From: Chryseobacterium gleum
Lineage (GTDB): Bacteria; Bacteroidota; Bacteroidia; Flavobacteriales; Schleiferiaceae
Direction: 5' to 3'
Length of the DNA: 64,000 nt
Assembly: GCA_945883565.1 (NCBI GenBank)
Contig: CAMCXO010000011.1
Location: 1-64,000, forward strand
Under the pieces are notes generated by a model, which searched no databases, had not been told where the DNA came from, and saw nothing but the letters and a program-made list of their open reading frames with translations. The position numbers were made by a program, and so were the translations under genes. Shown here in pieces: positions 1 through 7,469 of this stretch (positions are counted from its first letter, which is position 1; every line of letters begins with the position of its first letter).

Positions 1-52
1 AAACGCCCACAGCCCTTCCTTTAAAAGCTCTATAATTATGGCGAATAAGGCA

Positions 53-1063
53 TTAAGCAATAGTCCACGAATTGGTGCCGGAGAGAAGTTGGTTAATTTG
101 CCCAGAACCTTTTTTGGCTACCGCGGTGTGAAATTGTTCTTCGAGCACATCCTCGTAACAAGGGCGCTGGGTTTGGTACAATACCCCAAACGGACGGGGT
201 AGAGCAGACGGACCGTGGTGTTCGAATAGGCGACTAAGCAAATGGGCTTTGGTGAGGTTATGTGGGTCGTGTATCCAAAGCTCTTGAGGCTCACACTCTT
301 CGAGAGGCTTGGCATAAACTTGCAAATCGCGAATAACCAAAGCGATTCTTTGGCTTTCAGGTCCGTAAATAAGAGGCTGCCCAGCTTCGAGCTGTAAGGT
401 ACTTAATTCACGTTCACTTTTATGGCTGTAGGCGTCGAAAGCCCCATCGTTAAACACATTGCAATTTTGGTATATTTCTACAAATGCACTGCCCTGATGT
501 TGATGAGCGGCCAATAGCACTTCGCGCAAGCCTTTTGGATCGCGATCTAAAGCCCTCGCTACAAAAGTGGCATCGGCCCCTAAGGCCAATGCGGCAGGGT
601 TAAATGGGTGGTCTATGGCGCCCCAAGGGCTGCTCTTGGTGTGTTTGCCTGTTTCGGAAGTTGGGCTGTATTGGCCTTTGGTAAGACCATAAATCTCGTT
701 GTTAAACAGTAAGATGTTAACATTTAAATTTCGGCGCAAAAGATGAATAAGGTGATTTCCGCCAATCGACAAACTGTCGCCATCTCCGGTTATTATCCAT
801 ACGCTTAATTCTTTGCGCATCATTTTTAGGCCCGAGGCCACAGCAGTAGCCCTACCGTGAATGCTGTGCATGCCATATGTATTCATGTAATACGGGAAGC
901 GAGAAGAACAGCCAATGCCCGAAATGAAAACGATGTTTTCGCGGGGTATTCCAAGATCGGGCATAATGGTTTGCACCTGTTTAAGGATGCTGTAATCGCC
1001 GCAGCCTGGGCACCAACGCACATCTTGATCCGAGGCGAAATCTTTGGAAGTTAGGGTATGCAT
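53..1063 (-). CDS. korB: 2-oxoacid:ferredoxin oxidoreductase, beta subunit (KorB-like)
   Basis: Thiamine-diphosphate subunit of a 2-oxoglutarate (or related 2-oxoacid) ferredoxin oxidoreductase, 336 aa, the usual size. The N-terminal WCPGCGDYS motif (residues 17-25), Cys52 and Cys201 (in YQNCNVF) are the four positions expected to hold the single [4Fe-4S] cluster. The TPP motif runs from GDGDSLSIGGNH (93-104) to the NN pair at 121-122. It starts one base after the stop of the alpha-subunit gene, so the two are co-transcribed. Substrate cannot be fixed from sequence; 2-oxoglutarate is the best guess because of the two-subunit layout without a separate ferredoxin-like subunit. Downstream bases 1-52 hold nothing I recognise. 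Confidence 0.9.
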   Translation of the reverse strand: MHTLTSKDFASDQDVRWCPGCGDYSILKQVQTIMPDLGIPRENIVFISGIGCSSRFPYYMNTYGMHSIHGRATAVASGLKMMRKELSVWIITGDGDSLSIGGNHLIHLLRRNLNVNILLFNNEIYGLTKGQYSPTSETGKHTKSSPWGAIDHPFNPAALALGADATFVARALDRDPKGLREVLLAAHQHQGSAFVEIYQNCNVFNDGAFDAYSHKSERELSTLQLEAGQPLIYGPESQRIALVIRDLQVYAKPLEECEPQELWIHDPHNLTKAHLLSRLFEHHGPSALPRPFGVLYQTQRPCYEDVLEEQFHTAVAKKGSGQINQLLSGTNSWTIA

Positions 1064-1064
1064 T

Positions 1065-2912
1065 TTAGAGTGCTTGGTCGGTTTGAGGTTGAAGAAATTC
1101 GAGCGCTTTTGATTCTATTTCGCTGCTAAGAAAGGGTAGGCCTTTTATTTTGGGAAGACTGTGGGCATTAACCAAAAAGGCATCGCGTACCAGATGAACG
1201 AGTTGGCCGTTGTTTAATTCAGGAATCAGTATATGGTTAAAGCCATTCAATAAACTGCCCAAATTAGCCGGGAAGGGAAAAATATGGCGTAGATGGGCAT
1301 GGGCCACCGAGTGGCCTTGTTTCAGAAGGTTTTGCACGGCAGTGCGTATGGCACCATAAGTGCTGCCCCAGCCCAGGATTAACAACTCCCCTTGTTCGGG
1401 CCCGCATTCAATATGTACCGGATCGAAAACATGGGCCAAAGAATTCACCTTTTCGGCCCGCAACTGCACCATCAGTTGGTGGTTATCGGGTTCATAGCTT
1501 ACCTCGCCGTCGGGGTGTTTTTTTTCCAGGCCGCCTAAACGGTGTTCGTGACCTGCAGTACCGGGAATGGCCCAGGGCCTTACATACTGTCCATTTCGCT
1601 CGTATGGCACATATGGTTCAGCTATGTTGGCGTAATAAGGTTGAATGCTCGGTAAATCGTCGCTTAGTGGAAACAGCCACGGTTCAGAGCCATTGGCAAT
1701 ATAGCCATCCGAAAGCAACATAACCGGGGTCATATGCTCGATGGCAATTTTGCAGGCTTCGTAGGCGGTAGCGAAACAATCTTTGGGCGAACGGGCAGCA
1801 AGAACCGGAATGGGAGCCTCGCCATTTCGGCCATGAACGGCCTGAAACAAATCTGATTGTTCGGTTTTAGTAGGCAACCCTGTAGAAGGGCCACCCCGTT
1901 GAACATTAACAACCACCAGTGGCAATTCGAGCATAAAGGCCAGTCCTAAACCTTCGGTTTTGAGCGCAATACCGGGTCCCGATGAAGCCGTAGCTGCCAA
2001 AGCCCCTCCAAACGAGGCACCAATGGCAGCCGTAATGGCTGCTATTTCGTCTTCTGCCTGAAAAGTGCGAACACCGAAATTTTTATGCTGAGCAAGTTCA
2101 TGTAAAATATCGCTGGCCGGGGTAATGGGATAGCCGGCATAGTAAAGGTTTAAACCGGCTTTTTGAGAGGCAGCTACCAAGCCAATTGACAGGGCTTCGT
2201 TGCCCATGATGTTGCGGTATTGTCCGGGTGGGAGGTTAGCCGGGGCTACTTCGTACCGGTGCGAAAAAATTTCGGCGGTTTCTCCATAATGGTAGCCAGC
2301 TTTTAGCACACTGAGGTTGGCTTCCCCCACCACTTGGTCTTGGGCAAATCGTTTGCTAATAAAATCGATACTGGGCTGAAGGTTTCGGTTGTAAAGCCAA
2401 TACACCAACCCCAGGGTGAACATATTTTTAGAGCGTTCTTGATCGCGGGTGCTAAGACCGCTGTCTTTGAGCGCTTCTTTGGTTAGGCGCGAAATTTCGA
2501 CTTGAATCACTTCAAACCCTGCTTCTTTGGCTTCGCTTAAAAGGTCGCGGGTTTCATCCACTTTGGCCAGTCGAAGGTTTTTTTTATCGAAGCCGTTCAC
2601 ATTGGCCAATACAATACCTCTTGGTTTTAATTCGCTTTGGAATTTAATAAGGGCCGCCGCGTTCATGGCCACCAAAGTATCGGCTTTTCCGCCCGGAGTA
2701 TAAATGTTTACGCTTCCGAAATTAATCTTAAAGCCAGAAACCCCCGAAACCGTGCCGGCCGGGGCTCTTATTTCGGCAGGGAAATCGGGGAAAGTGCTGA
2801 GGTCGTTTCCGTGAAGTGCCGAAGTATTGGAGAATTGAAATCCGGTAAGTTGCATACCATCGCCCGAATCGCCGGCAAACAAAACGGTGGCTTTTTCTAC
2901 AGAGCTTGTCAT
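1065..2912 (-). CDS. korA: 2-oxoacid:ferredoxin oxidoreductase, fused gamma-alpha subunit (KorA-like)
   Basis: Partner of the preceding beta subunit, 615 aa. The N-terminal ~190 residues are the gamma domain (FAGDSGDGMQLTG near residue 12). The rest is the pyrimidine/TPP-partner alpha domain, with YPITPASDILHEL, QAEDEIAAI and TASSGPG motifs typical of the family, and a C-terminal domain II. The gamma-alpha fusion is the standard architecture of two-subunit KorAB enzymes. Its ATG overlaps the stop of the NifU-domain gene by 4 nt, which indicates translational coupling. The enzyme would link 2-oxoacid oxidation to ferredoxin reduction in the cytoplasm. Confidence 0.9.
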   Translation of the reverse strand: MTSSVEKATVLFAGDSGDGMQLTGFQFSNTSALHGNDLSTFPDFPAEIRAPAGTVSGVSGFKINFGSVNIYTPGGKADTLVAMNAAALIKFQSELKPRGIVLANVNGFDKKNLRLAKVDETRDLLSEAKEAGFEVIQVEISRLTKEALKDSGLSTRDQERSKNMFTLGLVYWLYNRNLQPSIDFISKRFAQDQVVGEANLSVLKAGYHYGETAEIFSHRYEVAPANLPPGQYRNIMGNEALSIGLVAASQKAGLNLYYAGYPITPASDILHELAQHKNFGVRTFQAEDEIAAITAAIGASFGGALAATASSGPGIALKTEGLGLAFMLELPLVVVNVQRGGPSTGLPTKTEQSDLFQAVHGRNGEAPIPVLAARSPKDCFATAYEACKIAIEHMTPVMLLSDGYIANGSEPWLFPLSDDLPSIQPYYANIAEPYVPYERNGQYVRPWAIPGTAGHEHRLGGLEKKHPDGEVSYEPDNHQLMVQLRAEKVNSLAHVFDPVHIECGPEQGELLILGWGSTYGAIRTAVQNLLKQGHSVAHAHLRHIFPFPANLGSLLNGFNHILIPELNNGQLVHLVRDAFLVNAHSLPKIKGLPFLSSEIESKALEFLQPQTDQAL

Positions 2913-3169
2913 GCGTTTAATCGTGATTGGGTACTTAATTCAACCACTTCCTGAATTTCGGGCGCGTGTTTGCGAATGGTCATGGCCACCCCATTTTTAA
3001 GCGTCATGAGATTTACACTGCAGCCAATGCAGGTGCCGTGCAGCTGAACGTTTACGGTGCTTCCTTCTATGCTCACCAACGAAATGTCGCCTCCGTCCGA
3101 TTGAAGGAAAGGGCGTATTTCGTCGAGGGCGTTTTGAATTCGGGTTTTTAGATTGGCAGCTTTGCTCAT
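2909..3169 (-). CDS. NifU C-terminal-domain iron-sulfur scaffold protein
   Basis: An 86-residue protein made only of the NifU C-terminal (Nfu-type) domain. It has IRPFLQSDGGDISLV near the N-terminus and the cluster-binding motif GTCIGCS (CxxC) in the middle. An ATG lies 27 bases upstream, but the one at 3169 is preferred because it overlaps the TGA of mrp as ATGA and begins at the conserved helix. Family knowledge: such domains transiently carry [4Fe-4S] clusters to client enzymes. Its place between the Mrp carrier and the iron-sulfur enzyme KorAB suggests it helps mature that enzyme; this is inference. Confidence 0.88.
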   Translation of the reverse strand: MSKAANLKTRIQNALDEIRPFLQSDGGDISLVSIEGSTVNVQLHGTCIGCSVNLMTLKNGVAMTIRKHAPEIQEVVELSTQSRLNA

Positions 3170-4311
3170 GTGTGTTTTGGTTTTACGGCGGCACATCCGG
3201 CCATATTGGTAATTCTAACCGCCTCAGTGGGTGGCATGGTTTCGTGACGAAGAACGAGTTCTTCAACCATGCGCTTGGTCATTTGTATGAATGCTTCGGC
3301 CACTGGGGTATCGCCTTGTAAAACAGCAGGACGTCCTACATCGCCGGCTTCTCGTATGCTCTGTACCAAGGGCAATTCGCCTAAGAAGGGTACATCGAGT
3401 TCAGCCGCTAAATGTCTGGCTCCGTCTTGCCCAAAAATGTAATAGCGCTTGTCGGGTACATCAGGAGGAGAGAAGTACGACATATTCTCCACAATACCCA
3501 AAACAGGCACTTGGATGCTGTCCATTTTAAACATGCCTACCCCTTTTCGGGCATCGGCCAAAGCCACAGCCTGAGGGGTGCTTACCACTACGGCCCCTGT
3601 AACCGGAACCGCTTGAACAAGCGACAAGTGAATATCGCCAGTGCCGGGAGGGAGGTCGATAAGCAGAAAATCGAGTTCACCCCAATGCGAATCGCGAATC
3701 AATTGGTTGAGGGCTTTGGTGGCCATAGGGCCCCGCCAAACCACCGCTTGATTAGCACCGGCAAAAAAGCCAATGGAAAGCAGCCTTACCCCATAATTTT
3801 GAACAGGATCCATTTTTCGAACCCCGTCTACTTCTATACTGCCCGGTTTTTCGGTGGCCACGTCGAACATCATGGGCATGCTGGGGCCGTAAATATCGGC
3901 ATCAACCAAGCCTACCTGAAAGCCCATTTCGGCCAATGCCACCGCCAAATTGGCGGTTACGGTCGATTTACCCACACCGCCTTTACCGCTGGCTATGGCA
4001 ATGATGTTTTTTACCCCGGGCAATTCCGGTCCTTTTAACTGGGCATTGGGCGGGGTTTCAGGTTCGGCCACCCGAATGTTAACCTTGATTTTGGCCTTGG
4101 CATACACTTTTTCGTGTATGACTTTTAAAACGTCAACTTCCAGTTTTTTCTTAACGGCTAAGGCTGCGCTCTTGCTAAGAACGTCAATCTCCACTTCATC
4201 GCCAAAAATCTGGATGTTTTGAACGTGTCCGGCTTCTACAATGTTTTGATTACTGCCATGAACTGCAATGTGTTGCAGGGCTTCGAGAACTTCGTTTTTA
4301 TGAATTCGCAT
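3166..4311 (-). CDS. Mrp/NBP35-family P-loop ATPase, iron-sulfur carrier (ApbC-like)
   Basis: 381 aa. An N-terminal MIP18/DUF59-like domain (about residues 1-90) is followed by a ParA/MinD-type ATPase. The deviant Walker A is SGKGGVGKST, a VDADIYGPS motif follows, and IDLPPGTGD is the Walker B region. Orthologues from many phyla carry a CPxC pair just after ENMSYF; here that segment reads ENMSYFSPPDVPDK and has no cysteine, so cluster ligation must use other residues. I recall the same loss in other Bacteroidota. First gene of the mrp-nifU-korA-korB unit. A TAnnTTTG box ends only five bases before the ATG, so the transcript may be leaderless. Confidence 0.88.
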   Translation of the reverse strand: MRIHKNEVLEALQHIAVHGSNQNIVEAGHVQNIQIFGDEVEIDVLSKSAALAVKKKLEVDVLKVIHEKVYAKAKIKVNIRVAEPETPPNAQLKGPELPGVKNIIAIASGKGGVGKSTVTANLAVALAEMGFQVGLVDADIYGPSMPMMFDVATEKPGSIEVDGVRKMDPVQNYGVRLLSIGFFAGANQAVVWRGPMATKALNQLIRDSHWGELDFLLIDLPPGTGDIHLSLVQAVPVTGAVVVSTPQAVALADARKGVGMFKMDSIQVPVLGIVENMSYFSPPDVPDKRYYIFGQDGARHLAAELDVPFLGELPLVQSIREAGDVGRPAVLQGDTPVAEAFIQMTKRMVEELVLRHETMPPTEAVRITNMAGCAAVKPKHT

Positions 4312-4316
4312 AAAGG

Positions 4317-4324
4317 CAAATTTA
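4317..4324 (-). promoter_or_regulatory. Putative -7 box (TAnnTTTG) of the mrp-nifU-korAB unit
   Basis: On the minus strand the sequence reads TAAATTTG, an exact match to the Bacteroidota -7 consensus TAnnTTTG. Only five bases (CCTTT) separate it from the mrp ATG. No clear TTG element is seen at -33. If the box is used, the mRNA would start at or within a few bases of the ATG. Confidence 0.5.
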
Positions 4325-4401
4325 TCGGTTGTTAAGGGTGTTTACCATGATAAACTTCAGGCTATAACGAAGGTTCGATTTGGGCCACACACAACGTTTG
4401 A

Positions 4402-4549
4402 GTTGGAAAAGGGATGAAAGGTTGAAGTAGTTAAGTTGGATGAATTGAATTTTGTTAATCCATACCGTTTTCTTTTCGTTGGAAAGGAGATTATATTCCA
4501 ACTTGAATGAGTTAAATGTGAAAATTAATATTAAAGTAAGTGAGTTGGA
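4402..4549. repeat. Cluster of five GTTGGA motifs in the mrp-speA intergenic region
   Basis: The 271-base AT-rich gap between divergent mrp and speA contains GTTGGA on the plus strand at 4402, 4435, 4478 and 4544, and its complement TCCAAC at 4497. The copies at 4478 and 4497 form the inverted repeat GTTGGAA-N11-TTCCAAC (4478-4484 / 4496-4502). Three of the plus copies are preceded by A (AGTTGGA). A minus-strand open frame across this stretch looks fortuitous. Could be operator sites for either divergent unit; function unknown. Confidence 0.35.
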
Positions 4550-4552
4550 TGC

Positions 4553-4560
4553 TAATTTTG
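4553..4560 (+). promoter_or_regulatory. Putative -7 box (TAnnTTTG) upstream of speA
   Basis: TAATTTTG matches TAnnTTTG exactly and lies 22 bases before the speA ATG, giving a predicted leader of roughly 15-20 nt. No convincing TTG element at the -33 distance. It directly follows the last GTTGGA motif of the upstream cluster. Confidence 0.5.
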
Positions 4561-4582
4561 CCTCCGATTTATAATTCACCAA

Positions 4583-5977
4583 ATGCGCAACAAATACATA
4601 GACCTGATTAACCAAACCTTTGATTGGCCTCAGGAAGATTTTGAACTGGATGGGGATACGCTCACCTGGAATGGCATTTACTTGATGGATATCATCAAGC
4701 AGTATGGTACGCCTTTGAAATTGAGTTATTTACCTAGAATATCGCAGCAAATTCAAAAGGCCAAAATGCTGTTTAATGTGGCAATGGCTAAGGCCGACTA
4801 CAAAGGGAAGTACAATTATTGCTACTGCACCAAGAGTTCGCATTTTCGTTTTGTAATGGAAGAAGCGCTTAAAAACGACATCCACATCGAAACTTCAAGT
4901 GCATTCGACATCAACATTATCGAAACGCTTGTTGAAGAAGGAAGGATTGGGAAGAAGCATTACATTGTGTGCAATGGCTTTAAAAAACCACAGTACATAG
5001 AAAACATCGCCCGTTTGGTAAACGATGGTTACGATAATGTAATCCCGGTTTTAGACAATAAGGCCGAGTTTGAGGCCTACGATGAATTAATACCGGGCAA
5101 ACTTAAACTGGGCATTAGAATAGCAGCTGAAGAAGAACCTAAGTTTGAATTTTACACCAGCCGATTGGGCATTGGTTACAAAGACATTGTGCCATTTTAT
5201 GAAAGCAACATTCGTCATCACGAACGTTTCGAGCTTAAAATGCTCCACTTTTTCATTAATACAGGCATAAACGACACCGCTTATTACTGGAGTGAGCTTT
5301 TAAAGTGCGTAAACGTGTACTGCGACTTGAAGAAAATCTGTCCAAGCCTTGACTCCTTAAACATTGGTGGAGGGTTTCCAATCAAGAATTCATTGTCGTT
5401 TCAGTACGATTATGCCTATATGGCCGAAGAAATTATTGCCCAAATTAAAGGGCATTGCAACGAAAAAGGCGTGAAAGAACCTCATATTTTTACCGAATTC
5501 GGCAGCTATACTGTAGGCGAAAGCGGAGCGATGTTGTTTAGCATCATGGACCAAAAAAAGCAGAACGACCGCGAAAATTGGAATATGATTGATGGTTCTT
5601 TTATGACCACTTTGCCCGATGCCTGGGCCATAAACAAACGTTTCATCCTATTGGCCATTAACAATTGGGAGAAAGAATACGAAAGGGTTTTACTGGGTGG
5701 ATTAACCTGCGACAGCGACGATTACTACAACTCGGAGCAGCATTCAAACGCCATTTATTTACCTAAAATGTCCGATAATGGTGGCAATCAGTACATAGGC
5801 TTTTTTAATACCGGCGCTTATCAAGATTCCTTGGCAGGTTATGGTGGTATACAACACTGTTTGTTGCCTGCCCCTAAACATGTGGTAATTGAGGAAGATG
5901 AAGATGGCGAAATTCGCACCCGTCTTTTTGCTAAAGAGCAGAGCTACAAGAGTATGTTGAAAATATTGGGATATTAA
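4583..5977 (+). CDS. speA: Arginine decarboxylase, short Bacteroidota type (fold III PLP enzyme)
   Basis: 464-aa alanine-racemase-fold decarboxylase. Lys84 in NYCYCTKSSHF is the expected PLP-binding lysine. NIGGGFP provides the phosphate-binding glycines, and GGLTCDSDD near the C-terminus carries the active-site Cys-Asp seen across the family. The length and motifs match the compact arginine decarboxylases of Bacteroidetes rather than the ~630-aa E. coli SpeA. It would make agmatine from arginine, the first step to putrescine or spermidine. Followed after 11 bases by a deoxyhypusine-synthase homologue, so a polyamine role is well supported. Arginine versus another basic amino acid as substrate rests on family resemblance. 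Confidence 0.85.
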   Translation: MRNKYIDLINQTFDWPQEDFELDGDTLTWNGIYLMDIIKQYGTPLKLSYLPRISQQIQKAKMLFNVAMAKADYKGKYNYCYCTKSSHFRFVMEEALKNDIHIETSSAFDINIIETLVEEGRIGKKHYIVCNGFKKPQYIENIARLVNDGYDNVIPVLDNKAEFEAYDELIPGKLKLGIRIAAEEEPKFEFYTSRLGIGYKDIVPFYESNIRHHERFELKMLHFFINTGINDTAYYWSELLKCVNVYCDLKKICPSLDSLNIGGGFPIKNSLSFQYDYAYMAEEIIAQIKGHCNEKGVKEPHIFTEFGSYTVGESGAMLFSIMDQKKQNDRENWNMIDGSFMTTLPDAWAINKRFILLAINNWEKEYERVLLGGLTCDSDDYYNSEQHSNAIYLPKMSDNGGNQYIGFFNTGAYQDSLAGYGGIQHCLLPAPKHVVIEEDEDGEIRTRLFAKEQSYKSMLKILGY

Positions 5978-5988
5978 TTTTTTAGAAC

Positions 5989-6972
5989 ATGTTGGAATCT
6001 ATGAAAGGACCGGTTTCGAATTTTATTCAGCACCACTACAGGCATTTTAATGCAGCCGCTTTGGTAGATGCGGCCAAAGGCTATGAAACCCATTTGGCCG
6101 AAGGGGGTAAAATGATGGTAACCCTTGCAGGCGCTATGAGCACCGCCGAATTGGGCATTAGTTTGGCCGAAATGATTCGTCAAGGGAAAGTGGACATTAT
6201 AAGCTGCACAGGGGCCAATTTAGAAGAAGATTTAATGAACTTGGTGGCCCACAACAGCTACAAAAGGGTACCCCACTACCGCGATTTAAGTCCAGCCGAT
6301 GAACGGGCTTTGCTCGATGAAGGGTTTAACCGAGTAACCGATACCTGCATTCCGGAGGAAGAAGCCTTTCGCCGTTTACAAAAGCACATCCACCAATTGT
6401 GGTTACAAGCCCAAAACAAAGGCGAACGGTATTTTCCGCACGAGTATATGTATCAAATGCTCTTGTCGGGAGTATTGGGACAGTATTACGAAATAGATCC
6501 AAAAAACAGCTGGATGTTGGCAGCTGCCGAACGCAATTTACCCATCGTGGTACCCGGATGGGAAGATTCGACCATGGGCAACATATTTGCGTCGTATTGC
6601 ATAAAAGGCCAATTACAGCCATCGGTAATGAAAAGTGGTATCGAATATATGGTATGGTTAGCCAATTGGTATGTGCAAAACAGCGCCGGAAAAGGGGTGG
6701 GGTTTTTCCAGATTGGAGGGGGTATTGCAGGCGATTTCCCTATTTGTGTGGTGCCTATGTTGTATCAAGACATGGAAATGGAGGACATTCCATTTTGGAG
6801 TTATTTTTGCCAAATTAGCGACAGCACAACGAGTTACGGTTCATATTCAGGGGCTGTACCCAACGAAAAAATCACCTGGGGGAAGCTCGATATCGACACA
6901 CCGAAATTTGTGATAGAAAGCGATGCAACCATAGTGGCTCCGCTTATTTTTGCGTGGATACTCGGTTGGTAA
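5989..6972 (+). CDS. Deoxyhypusine synthase-family protein
   Basis: 327 aa, homologous over its length to eukaryotic/archaeal deoxyhypusine synthase. Recognisable segments are TLAGAMSTAELG, SCTGANLEED, VPGWEDSTMGN, GGGIAGDFP and WGKL. Lys299 in TWGKL sits where the human catalytic Lys329 (SWGKI) forms the imine with the butylamine group of spermidine. Bacteria have no eIF5A, so the acceptor is unknown; a polyamine-modifying role such as homospermidine-type synthesis is plausible. The gene is tightly linked to arginine decarboxylase upstream (11 bases) and the acidic-tailed protein downstream (11 bases). Start ATG chosen as first in frame; a second Met at codon 5 is possible. Confidence 0.82.
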   Translation: MLESMKGPVSNFIQHHYRHFNAAALVDAAKGYETHLAEGGKMMVTLAGAMSTAELGISLAEMIRQGKVDIISCTGANLEEDLMNLVAHNSYKRVPHYRDLSPADERALLDEGFNRVTDTCIPEEEAFRRLQKHIHQLWLQAQNKGERYFPHEYMYQMLLSGVLGQYYEIDPKNSWMLAAAERNLPIVVPGWEDSTMGNIFASYCIKGQLQPSVMKSGIEYMVWLANWYVQNSAGKGVGFFQIGGGIAGDFPICVVPMLYQDMEMEDIPFWSYFCQISDSTTSYGSYSGAVPNEKITWGKLDIDTPKFVIESDATIVAPLIFAWILGW

Positions 6973-6983
6973 AATCGCATTAC

Positions 6984-7346
6984 ATGGAGAAGAAACGTGT
7001 TATAGTTGATTACAAAAACATCACTCAGGAACTCCTGCAGTTGTTTACTTCAACTTACCCCTATGGCTACGACGATTTCGTGGTTCGTTTTAAAAATGCA
7101 AAAGGCGAATTGGTGAGCTCAGTTCCTTTAGAAACGGAAGACACTAAGTACTTGGTGAAAGTGGGTGTAGAGCTCGATAGGGTGGTAGAAGCGTATTTAG
7201 ATGACGATGATAATGAAGATGCCAGCGGTCCGGACTTAAGCAACTTACCCGATGGTTTGGACGATGACAATGCCGACGATGACGATGATAAAGACGTGGA
7301 TGAAGCAGACAATGCCGACGATGATGAAGAGGAGGATGACGAATAA
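6984..7346 (+). CDS. Small protein with globular N-terminus and Asp/Glu-rich tail
   Basis: 120 aa, starting at MEKKRVIVDY; an earlier in-frame ATG at 6954 overlaps the upstream gene and adds unrelated residues. The first ~75 residues look folded (LLQLFTSTYPYGYDDFV, then a beta-rich segment). The last ~45 are almost all Asp, Glu, Asn and Ala, encoded by near-repetitive GATGAC codons. I recall proteins of this shape in Flavobacteriia being mislabelled DNA primase; no primase motif is present. Placement 11 bases after the deoxyhypusine-synthase homologue, before a terminator, puts it in the polyamine operon. Function unknown; an acidic tail could bind polyamines or basic proteins, which is speculation. 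Confidence 0.75.
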   Translation: MEKKRVIVDYKNITQELLQLFTSTYPYGYDDFVVRFKNAKGELVSSVPLETEDTKYLVKVGVELDRVVEAYLDDDDNEDASGPDLSNLPDGLDDDNADDDDDKDVDEADNADDDEEEDDE

Positions 7347-7369
7347 ACCGCTTATTATCAAGTTATTTT

Positions 7370-7396
7370 AAACCGGGCTTTGGTCCGGTTTTTTTT
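7370..7396 (+). terminator. Rho-independent terminator of the speA operon
   Basis: AAACCGG (7370-7376) pairs with CCGGTTT (7385-7391) across an 8-base loop and runs straight into a T tract. It lies 23 bases after the stop of the acidic-tailed protein. Confidence 0.8.
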
Positions 7397-7469
7397 GGGG
7401 TTTGCCTTTCTTAATGGCTTTAGCTCAATGCTGGAAATAATTTGCACATTTGAGGCAAAGCCAATAGGT

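Noticed and set aside
3412-4038. 208-aa plus-strand frame inside mrp
   Set aside because: Antisense to a clear Mrp ATPase with all motifs; the translation has no family features.
4322-4615. 97-aa minus-strand open frame in the mrp-speA gap
   Set aside because: Overlaps the speA start and both promoter boxes, low-complexity AT-rich composition and no recognisable domain; it is more likely regulatory DNA.
7187-7346. GATGAC-rich tract as a tandem DNA repeat
   Set aside because: Units are irregular and in frame with an acidic protein tail; codon bias explains it.
6954-7346. DNA primase label for the acidic-tailed protein
   Set aside because: No zinc finger or TOPRIM motif; 120 aa is far too short.
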